DNA of 64,000 nt from Clostridium liquoris (GTDB taxonomy: Bacteria > Bacillota > Clostridia > Clostridiales > Clostridiaceae). This document shows, one piece after another, positions 58,221-64,000 of the stretch (positions are counted from its first letter, which is position 1; each line of letters opens with the position of its first letter). The position numbers and the translations under genes were made by a program. Under the pieces are notes generated by a model. The model was not told where the DNA came from. It searched no databases and was given only the letters and a program-made list of their open reading frames with translations. The DNA is taken from assembly GCF_002995785.1 (NCBI RefSeq), contig NZ_PVXO01000032.1, forward strand, positions 56,640 through 120,639, given 5' to 3'.

Positions 58221-58325
58221 TGTAATTGGAGATTAGATCTCCATAGCACTAAATGGAGTTATGCAACTTTATTTAATGTGCTAGAACCCCCCATCCCCCT
58301 TGGGACCGTGAAACGGTCCCTTTTT
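58221..58325 (+). other. Multi-hairpin region ending in a terminator, after the WYL regulator
   Basis: Three structures follow one another. GGAGATTAGATCTCC (58230-58244) is a small palindrome. TAGCACTAAAT and ATTTAATGTGCTA (about 58246-58284) close a longer stem whose top is GAGTT/AACTT. A C-rich linker (CCCCCCATCCCCC) leads to GGGACCGT-GAA-ACGGTCCC-TTTTT (58302-58325), a strong intrinsic terminator. It could simply end the WYL transcript, or be a leader for the lipoprotein gene at 58405. I match it to no known riboswitch class. Confidence 0.55.
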
Positions 58326-58404
58326 AAATTTTAAAATTAATTATATATTTAGCTCAATTTGCGCAAAATAAAATGAATACTATTTTATTAAGAGGTGAGC
58401 AAGT

Positions 58405-59649
58405 ATGTTTAAGACAAAGTCCAAAATATATATTACTTTCATACTTATGTTGTCATTAACCTTTAGCTTAATAGGTTGTGGAAGCAAAACGGAGAAGAGT
58501 AATAAGGAAAAGAAATTAAATATTTATGTAGATATAAAAGACAAACATTCATTAAATATAATAAAATTTATTACCGATGAATATAAGAAGGAAAATCCTA
58601 AAGCCACCATAATTGTTAGTAATGCTATGGGAACAGACACATTAAAGGATATTTCCAAGGAAAAGGTAGGGGATATAATATTTGTTTCTAGGAATAAAAT
58701 GATAGAACTGCAAAGTAAAGGTCTATTGGCAGATGTATCTGCTTATTATGAAAAAAATAAAATAAATGAAAAGTATTGCAATGTGATGAATTCCTATGGC
58801 AGATATTCTGATAAGTACTATGGAATTGGAGTAATACCATACACAATAGAAGTATTATATAATAAAGAAGCATTAAAGAAACTGAATGTTAAGGAACCAA
58901 TAAATATTAAAGAAGGAGAGGATATATTAATAAAATTAAATAAAGAATCAATAAAAGTACCAGTAATTTTGACAGATGATATAGACATAAATAATGCTTT
59001 AGCTTCATTGATGATTGGTAATGAAAAAAATGTATACAATGTGGATAACATATACAACAGCTCTAAAGAAGCTTATAAAGAAAAGAAAGAATTTCAAAGT
59101 ATGTTTGATAGTATACAAACATTATATAAAAATGGAGTAGTAAACAAAAATACCTTTGAAATAGGCAATGAAAATGCAATAAAAAAGTTTGTAAATGGGG
59201 ATATACCTATGATAATAAGTATCTCCTATTATTATAAGGAATTTAATCAAAATAATGTAGGACTAATAGAGGACTATAGTTCCATAGCATCTTTTAAGGA
59301 CAATGTTCCGGTAATTGTAAATGCCTTATTGTGTAAACCTATTAATGGGGAAAATGAAGAAGAAGCAAATGATTTTATAAAATTCGCTTTTAGTGATACA
59401 ACACAAAAAAAACTTCTAGAAAAAGGATTTATAACAGGAAATTCAAAAGTAAATGAAGAAGCAAAGGGAATGGCAAGTTCAATAGCCAAGCATTTAAGCA
59501 ATAGTAATGAAAATGGGATTATATTTCTATATAACCTTCCAGAAAAGTTTTATGCAGGAATATCCTCTAGAATAGAAAAGATACTCTCGGGGCAATATAA
59601 AGGAGATGAATGGAATACCCTAGTAGATGAAGTTTTTAAGTATGAATAA
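58405..59649 (+). CDS. Extracellular solute-binding lipoprotein (family 1-like), orphan
   Basis: 414 residues, ribosome binding site AGAGGTGAGCA. Signal peptide with lipobox SLIGC (Cys25). The body has the SBP_bac_1 layout (LNIYVDIKDKHSLNIIKFITDEYKKENPKATIIVSN, a ligand loop VGDIIFVSRNKMIELQSKGLLADVSAYYEKN, YGIGVIPYTIEVLYNKEAL and late PVIVNALLCKP). No permease or ATPase gene is adjacent. It may use a shared sugar or metal transporter, or signal through a partner. The spacing suggests single-gene transcription. Confidence 0.87.
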   Translation: MFKTKSKIYITFILMLSLTFSLIGCGSKTEKSNKEKKLNIYVDIKDKHSLNIIKFITDEYKKENPKATIIVSNAMGTDTLKDISKEKVGDIIFVSRNKMIELQSKGLLADVSAYYEKNKINEKYCNVMNSYGRYSDKYYGIGVIPYTIEVLYNKEALKKLNVKEPINIKEGEDILIKLNKESIKVPVILTDDIDINNALASLMIGNEKNVYNVDNIYNSSKEAYKEKKEFQSMFDSIQTLYKNGVVNKNTFEIGNENAIKKFVNGDIPMIISISYYYKEFNQNNVGLIEDYSSIASFKDNVPVIVNALLCKPINGENEEEANDFIKFAFSDTTQKKLLEKGFITGNSKVNEEAKGMASSIAKHLSNSNENGIIFLYNLPEKFYAGISSRIEKILSGQYKGDEWNTLVDEVFKYE

Positions 59650-59654
59650 AAAAT

Positions 59655-59692
59655 ACAGCAGGCTTAATAAAAGTCTGCTGTTATTTTTATTA
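59655..59692. terminator. Bidirectional terminator between the lipoprotein and the Fur-family gene
   Basis: ACAGCAGGCTT (59655-59665) pairs with AAGTCTGCTGT (59671-59681), one G-T, and T residues follow; the minus-strand gene ends right next to it. Confidence 0.85.
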
Positions 59693-60115
59693 TCAATTAT
59701 GCTCGCAGTTTTTGCAGTCCTTGCATATACCATAAAAATATACTTGATTTGTTAGAACATCATAGTCAGTGTGTGGAGCTATCTTCTCATTTAGATCTTG
59801 AAAACACACATCTTCTATGTCATCTACTCTTCCACATTGGAGACATTGAATATGAGAATGTGGGCATACATTTCCATCATACCTGAAATTACCTTCTCCT
59901 ACATTGATTTCTTGAACTAAATTCACTTCAACCAATGTTTTTAAAGCTTTATAAACTGTGGCTAAACTCATTGTAGGATAGTTTACCTGTAGTGCTTTAT
60001 AAATTACTTCAGCAGAAGGGTGCTCTTTTGTGGATTTAAGATATTCATATACTGCAATACGTTGAGGCGTTAATTTTAATTTTTTCTCTTTAAATGTAGC
60101 AGCAATGTTATTCAT
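59693..60115 (-). CDS. Fur-family metalloregulator (PerR/Zur-like)
   Basis: 140 residues from ATG 60115; GGGATGGTG lies just before it, whereas the ORF could be extended 30 bases upstream without a good site. Winged helix (LKLTPQRIAVYEYLK, HPSAEVIYKALQVNYPTMSLATVYKALKTL), then the metal domain with NFRYDGNVCPHSHIQCLQCGRVDD and the structural-zinc CKDCKNC tail. The aspartate in RYD matches the PerR-type position, but the genes next door encode a zinc or manganese importer, the usual Zur partner. So identity as PerR, Zur or a zinc-sensing PerR-like protein is open. Confidence 0.9.
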   Translation of the reverse strand: MNNIAATFKEKKLKLTPQRIAVYEYLKSTKEHPSAEVIYKALQVNYPTMSLATVYKALKTLVEVNLVQEINVGEGNFRYDGNVCPHSHIQCLQCGRVDDIEDVCFQDLNEKIAPHTDYDVLTNQVYFYGICKDCKNCEHN

Positions 60116-60194
60116 ATACACCATCCCTTTTATTGAATTAATCATATTATATAATAAGTATTATTAATAGTCAATTTATTTTAAATGAGAATTA

Positions 60195-60989
60195 TTATGC
60201 ATATTTTATTTTTTTAAATATCAGTAAAGATAAAAGAACTAAAACAGAAGTAATTGCTATGGTTCCTCCAGGTGCACAATCTATATAGAAGGAAATTAAC
60301 AATCCTACAATAATATCTATAAAACCAAATACAATGGAGGAAAAAAATGTGGATTTAAAGCCCTTATTTAATTGGAGTGCCGTAGCTACGGGCATTGCTA
60401 TCATAGATGATATTACTAATATTCCCATTATCCTAATTGACAGGGAAATAGTTGCTCCTACTAGTAATGCAAAAATATAATTTACGGAATTAACATTTAT
60501 ACCTGCAACTTCAGCACCACTTTCATCAAAGGTAATATATAGCAGCTTATTAAAAAGTATGCAGATTAAAATTACTGATATTATACTTAATGCCAACATT
60601 GTATATAAATCCACTTTTGAAACCGTAAGTATACTTCCAAATAAATAGGAATTAACATTTGCTTTAGTTTTACCTGTGCTTATTAAAGTTATAGCTATGC
60701 CTACACTTAAAGTCATAACTATTACAAGAATAATTTCAGAAAATTTTTTATAATAATTTCTCAAATATTCAATGAGTAGTGCGCAGACAGATGTAAAAAT
60801 AAATGCGCATATAATTGGATTTCGATTTATAACAAGCCCTAAAGCAACTCCGGCAAAAGAAGCATGGGATAGGGTATCGCCCATCATAGAATACCTTTTT
60901 AGTACTAAGAAGGTACCTACAGAAGGACATAATATGGAAATAAATATTGCAGCTATAAGAGCATTCTGAATAAAGGTATATTCAAACAT
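60195..60989 (-). CDS. znuB: Zinc/manganese ABC transporter permease
   Basis: 264 residues, ABC-3 family with about eight helices. Start FEYTFIQNALIAAIFISILCPSVGTFLVLKRYSMMGDTLSHASFAGVALG contains the conserved GDxLSH segment. Ribosome binding site AAGGAGGAAA. It forms the channel of a ZnuABC/AdcABC-type importer with the ATPase gene upstream (to the right on this strand) and the divergent binding protein. Confidence 0.93.
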   Translation of the reverse strand: MFEYTFIQNALIAAIFISILCPSVGTFLVLKRYSMMGDTLSHASFAGVALGLVINRNPIICAFIFTSVCALLIEYLRNYYKKFSEIILVIVMTLSVGIAITLISTGKTKANVNSYLFGSILTVSKVDLYTMLALSIISVILICILFNKLLYITFDESGAEVAGINVNSVNYIFALLVGATISLSIRIMGILVISSMIAMPVATALQLNKGFKSTFFSSIVFGFIDIIVGLLISFYIDCAPGGTIAITSVLVLLSLLIFKKIKYA

Positions 60990-61018
60990 TTTTTCCTCCT
61001 TAAAATCTATATAGTTAA

Positions 61019-61717
61019 TTATGACTGCTTACAATTTTTTGGATGTAGGCCTTTTTCTGATAAAGCATTTGTATTTATTATCTTTCTATAATCAGATACA
61101 TCATACAATAACGCTTTAGCATCTTGCATTTTAATAATATGAGAAGAATTTTTCAGAGCTGCTTCCATATTATGCTCTACGGATATAACTGTAATTTGTT
61201 TATTTATATTTAACTCTTTTATAAAGGAATATATTTCATTCTGACTTTTTATATCTACCCCTGTAGAAGGCTCATCTAGAATTAACAATTCGGGTTCTCC
61301 CATCAGTGCCCTAGCTATAAAAATTTTTTGTTGTTGACCTCCAGAAAGATTTCCTATAAGATGATTTTTAAAGTCTAACATTCCTATGGAGTCTAAACTT
61401 TTATCAATAATATCTTTATTCTTAATTTTTAATATGTGCATATGACATTTAAGAATCTCATTCACAGTTATAGGAAATTGAGAATTAAAAGTATCTATTC
61501 TCTGAGGAACATAACCTATTTTATTTGTTCCTATATTTATAGAACCTTTGCAGGGCTTTAATAGTTTTAATATTAGTTTAACTAGAGTACTTTTACAACT
61601 TCCATTTTTCCCAATGATTGAAGTATAAGTACCTTTGCTGATATTTAAATTAATATCATTTATAATGTAAGGCATATCCCCTGTGTATGAAAAACTTAAA
61701 TTTTTTATTTCAATCAT
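61019..61717 (-). CDS. znuC: Zinc/manganese ABC transporter ATPase
   Basis: 232 residues. Walker A GKNGSCKSTL (Gly to Cys at the fifth loop position, an unusual but tolerated change), signature LSGGQQQKIFIARAL, Walker B LLILDEPSTGVD and H-loop SVEHN. Ribosome binding site TGGAGG. It powers the importer with znuB. It starts ~30 bases before znuB on the minus strand, so the two are cotranscribed from a promoter overlapped by the 61768 palindrome. Confidence 0.94.
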   Translation of the reverse strand: MIEIKNLSFSYTGDMPYIINDINLNISKGTYTSIIGKNGSCKSTLVKLILKLLKPCKGSINIGTNKIGYVPQRIDTFNSQFPITVNEILKCHMHILKIKNKDIIDKSLDSIGMLDFKNHLIGNLSGGQQQKIFIARALMGEPELLILDEPSTGVDIKSQNEIYSFIKELNINKQITVISVEHNMEAALKNSSHIIKMQDAKALLYDVSDYRKIINTNALSEKGLHPKNCKQS

Positions 61718-61767
61718 CCTTTATAAACCTCCAATTAATAACACTAACATAAATATTATACACACAC

Positions 61768-61784
61768 TTGCAAATTATTTGCAA
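61768..61784. promoter_or_regulatory. Perfect palindrome, likely Fur-family operator of znuCB
   Basis: TTGCAAATTATTTGCAA is an 8-1-8 perfect inverted repeat. On the minus strand its first half (TTGCAA) is followed 18 bases on by TATAAT, so it covers the -35 of the znuCB promoter. Confidence 0.85.
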
Positions 61785-61802
61785 CAGTATTCTAATATAT
61801 AC

Positions 61803-61831
61803 TTGACACTGGAAATAATTAATAATATTAT
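61803..61831 (+). promoter_or_regulatory. Promoter of znuA
   Basis: TTGACA (61803-61808) and TATTAT (61826-61831) with a 17-base spacer. Confidence 0.85.
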
Positions 61832-61839
61832 ATTAAAAG

Positions 61840-61856
61840 ATGCAAATAATTTGCAT
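61840..61856. promoter_or_regulatory. Perfect palindrome, likely Fur-family operator of znuA
   Basis: ATGCAAATAATTTGCAT is an 8-1-8 perfect inverted repeat placed at the expected transcription start of znuA. With the 61768 copy it defines the shared core TGCAAATNATTTGCA. Confidence 0.85.
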
Positions 61857-61879
61857 TAAAAATAATAGGATGTGGTTAC

Positions 61880-62800
61880 ATGAACAAGAAGTATATAATA
61901 ATTTGCGTATTTTTAATGGTTTCATTATGCTTTTCAGGATGTAGTAATAATAATAAAAATGTTATGAATGAGAAAGATAATAATTCAAAATTAAATGTAG
62001 TGGTAAGTTTTAATCCTTTAAGAGAATTTGCTGAATATATAGGAGGGGATAAGGTTGATGTTAAAGTAATAATACCAGATGGTACAGAACCACATGATTT
62101 TGAACCAAAGGGTAAGGACTTAGTAGGCTTGAATAATGCTAAGGTTTTTATATATAATGGTTTTGGCATGGAGGGTTGGGTTGATAAAACATTAAGTAGT
62201 TTAGATAATAAGGAACTCCTCACAGTAGAGGCTTCTAAAGGATGCAAGCCTATAAGCGCTAATGAAGAAAATAATGGTGAGTCAGGAGAAGGAGGCTATG
62301 ATCCTCATACTTGGCTTGGATTAAGTACGGCTATTGTTGAAGCAGAAAATATAAAAGAAGCATTTGTCAAGGCTGATCCTGCTAATAAAGAATTCTATGA
62401 AAAAAATTATAATGATTTTAAAAATAAATTAGAAACTTTACTTAAAGATTATAAAGGAAAGTTTGCTCAGTTGAAGAACAAAAATTTTGTAACAGGGCAT
62501 GCGGCCTTTGCATATTTTTGTAGGGATTTTGGGTTGAAACAAAATAGTGTGGAAGGTGTTTTCGGAGAAGGAGAACCTAGCCCTAAAAAGATGAAAGATT
62601 TAATTAATTATTGCAAAGCTAATAATGTAAGAACAATTTTTGTAGAGGAAATGGTAAGCCCCAAAGTATCAGAAACTTTGGCTAAAGAGGTAAATGCTAA
62701 AGTTAAAACTATATATACAATAGAGAGTAAAGAGAATAATAAAAATTATATAGAAAGTATGAAGGAAAATATAAATCTGGTATATGAAAGTCTGAAATAA
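61880..62800 (+). CDS. znuA: Zinc/manganese-binding lipoprotein of an ABC importer
   Basis: 306 residues with a lipobox signal peptide (CFSGC, Cys20). Cluster A-I type: VVVSFNPLREFAEYIGGDKVDVKVIIPDGTEPHDFEPKG (metal His in EPHDFEP), YDPHTWLGL, TGHAAFAYFCRDFGL and the late FVEEMVSPKVSETLA. The His-rich loop usual in zinc-specific ZnuA is reduced to a short acidic stretch (EENNGESGEGG), so manganese cannot be excluded. It diverges from znuCB across a 162-base region with two palindromes. Confidence 0.93.
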   Translation: MNKKYIIICVFLMVSLCFSGCSNNNKNVMNEKDNNSKLNVVVSFNPLREFAEYIGGDKVDVKVIIPDGTEPHDFEPKGKDLVGLNNAKVFIYNGFGMEGWVDKTLSSLDNKELLTVEASKGCKPISANEENNGESGEGGYDPHTWLGLSTAIVEAENIKEAFVKADPANKEFYEKNYNDFKNKLETLLKDYKGKFAQLKNKNFVTGHAAFAYFCRDFGLKQNSVEGVFGEGEPSPKKMKDLINYCKANNVRTIFVEEMVSPKVSETLAKEVNAKVKTIYTIESKENNKNYIESMKENINLVYESLK

Positions 62801-62987
62801 AAAATATGATTACAATATGTTAGAAATTTATGATGATGATTTTATACCCTTATTTGTTTAGTGAAAAGGCAGGAATATTTCCTGCCTTAAATTATTATCA
62901 AAATTATCTCATAGTGAATGCTTAAAAAACTTACAATATGTTAAATATATAAACATATGGAAATTGTGGTTATAGGAGTGAGAGTAT

Positions 62988-63822
62988 ATGCTAAATAAGA
63001 TATTAAATCCAGATTTATTTCATGGAGGGAATAAGGAAAAAAATTTTTTTGAAGGATGGTATTTTAAGTTAGTAGATAAAGAAGGCAAGAATTCTTATGC
63101 ACTAATTCCTGGAGTGTTTTTAGGCAGCAGAAAAGAATATTCTCATAGTTTTATTCAAATATTACATGGTAATGAAGCTTTATACTTATATAAAAAATAT
63201 AAAGTTGAAGACTTTATATGGCATGAAGGTAAATTTGCTATAAATGTTAAAGATAATATTTTTTCTTTAAAGGGAATAAAAGTAGATATTAATGATTCAG
63301 TCATATCTGTAAAGGGAAAAGTTAAATTTAATAATATTGTTAAATGGCCAAATACAATATTAAATCCAGGCAGCATGGGCTTTTCCATATTCATGGATAT
63401 GGGTACAGTGTAACAATTTTAAAAATAGAACTGTATCAGTTACATGTTCTATAGGTGAAGTACCATTTTTAATGGGAGGATTTAGAGGATTTTTAATAGG
63501 ATTAACTTTAAATAATAAATTTTATGAGTTTACCACTATAAATAGAAGCAAATTAAATATAGTTAAAAAAGAACAGGATATACATATAAAAGTTAGTAAC
63601 TTGGTAAATACATTGGTAATAGATATAGAAAGCCCTAAAGATAAGTTTGCTATATGTAATGGACCTAGGGACAATAAAATGATTCCTTTAGTTAAAGAAA
63701 ATTTAAGCAGCAAAGTTAAAATACAATTAAAGCGTAATAAGGATAATAAAATATTATATTGTGATGAAGGTATTTGCGGTGGCGTGGAATATGGAGGTAA
63801 AATCATGAACATGCTAGGATAG
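62988..63822 (+). pseudogene. Tocopherol cyclase-like family protein, broken
   Basis: Two pieces of one gene. The first (62988-63413) has the family start NPDLFHGGNKEKNFFEGWYFKLVD and reaches LNPGSMGFS, then stops after MDMGTV. In another frame the same bases read PYSWIWVQCNNF, the expected continuation (typically 'FPxSWIWxQ.N.F'), which leads into NRTVSVTCSIGEVPFLMGGFRGFLIGL and the end CGGVEYGGK (to 63822). The stretch between GSMG and FPYSWIW, which in the family carries a 'C.HGV...GGKGYIEKDWG' block, is missing. So a deletion with frameshift has inactivated the gene. Enzymatic role of the bacterial family is unknown. Confidence 0.82.
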
Positions 63823-63897
63823 TATTAGATTATTGTATAAGCTTTAAGTGCATGGAAAGTTTTATTGAAAATAATATAAAAAAGTTTCAAAAAACTA

Positions 63898-63926
63898 TTG
63901 CAAAATAATAATAACTATTATATAAT
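63898..63926 (+). promoter_or_regulatory. Promoter of the gene starting at the window end
   Basis: TTGCAA (63898-63903) and TATAAT (63921-63926) with a 17-base spacer. Confidence 0.7.
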
Positions 63927-63994
63927 AATAATTGTAAACAGAGAACAAAAATAATTTTAAATAAATAATAATTTTAAATAGGAGGAATATAAAA

Positions 63995-64000
63995 ATGAAA
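63995..64000 (+). CDS. Start of a gene that continues beyond the window
   Basis: ATGAAA at the last six bases, preceded by AATAGGAGGAATATAAAA, a strong ribosome binding site, and a promoter at 63898. Identity cannot be told. Confidence 0.6.

Noticed and set aside
63911..63940. PerR-box-like AT palindrome at the promoter of the last gene
   Set aside because: It matches the TTATAATNATTATAA pattern only in part, and such matches are expected by chance in sequence this rich in A and T.

Overview
The window is very AT-rich, has strong GGAGG-type ribosome binding sites and compact operons, and encodes a classic low-GC Gram-positive (Clostridium sensu stricto) gene set: GatCAB, LonB/LonA, YerC, LigA-PcrA, and PyrBI-C-F-K-D-E behind a PyrR-type attenuator. 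The species cannot be fixed from the sequence alone.

The most striking object is at the left edge. The GMP synthase gene guaA is interrupted after codon 13 (base 421) by a ~1.29 kb IStron, a group I self-splicing intron fused to an IS200/IS605-type transposon with a TnpB gene. The ribozyme core is readable: a 6-bp P1 with a U-G pair at the splice site, P4 and Q elements, and a perfect P7. A long helix (943-987 with 1654-1698) loops out the TnpB gene and brings the 3' splice site back to the core. TnpB itself has decayed to a frameshifted remnant lacking two of its three RuvC motifs, so only the ribozyme can still protect guaA. A separate, apparently intact orphan TnpB element lies at 5491-6960, against the 3' end of a pullulanase gene.

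Region by region: 1-5255 guaB-guaA(IStron), pgi, yaiI-type gene; 5256-6960 hairpin repeat and tnpB element; 6957-12014 pullulanase, Y_Y_Y-repeat protein, lytic transglycosylase; 12118-13498 rsuA and yerC; 13731-17883 aminobenzoyl-glutamate (or related amidated substrate) uptake and hydrolysis; 18109-22369 pcrA-ligA; 22880-26107 gatCAB; 26147-30284 poorly characterised clostridial genes and an orphan peptide-binding lipoprotein; 30541-31622 rdgB and a phosphoesterase; 31727-33558 an array of 21 tRNA genes built by tandem duplication; 33750-39302 a purine riboswitch controlling xpt and a BMP-type nucleoside ABC transporter; 39342-44978 the pyrimidine operon, with a PyrI gene reduced to its zinc domain; 45197-45988 a membrane-anchored unknown protein; 46193-54528 the proteostasis block tig, clpP, clpX, lonB, lonA, engB; 54638-57038 a CPBP protease, cysteine-rich and Asn-rich small proteins and a bactofilin; 57220-59649 a WYL regulator and an orphan solute-binding lipoprotein; 59693-62800 a Fur-family regulator with a divergent znuCB/znuA zinc (or manganese) uptake system carrying two perfect 17-bp palindromes; 62988-63822 a broken tocopherol-cyclase-like gene; the window ends at the first two codons of another gene.

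Gene logic: purine metabolism appears twice (guaB-guaA and riboswitch-xpt-transporter), pyrimidine synthesis is complete except pyrR and carAB, and much of the rest is core housekeeping. The accessory content is mostly small mobile or repeat sequences and short unknown proteins.
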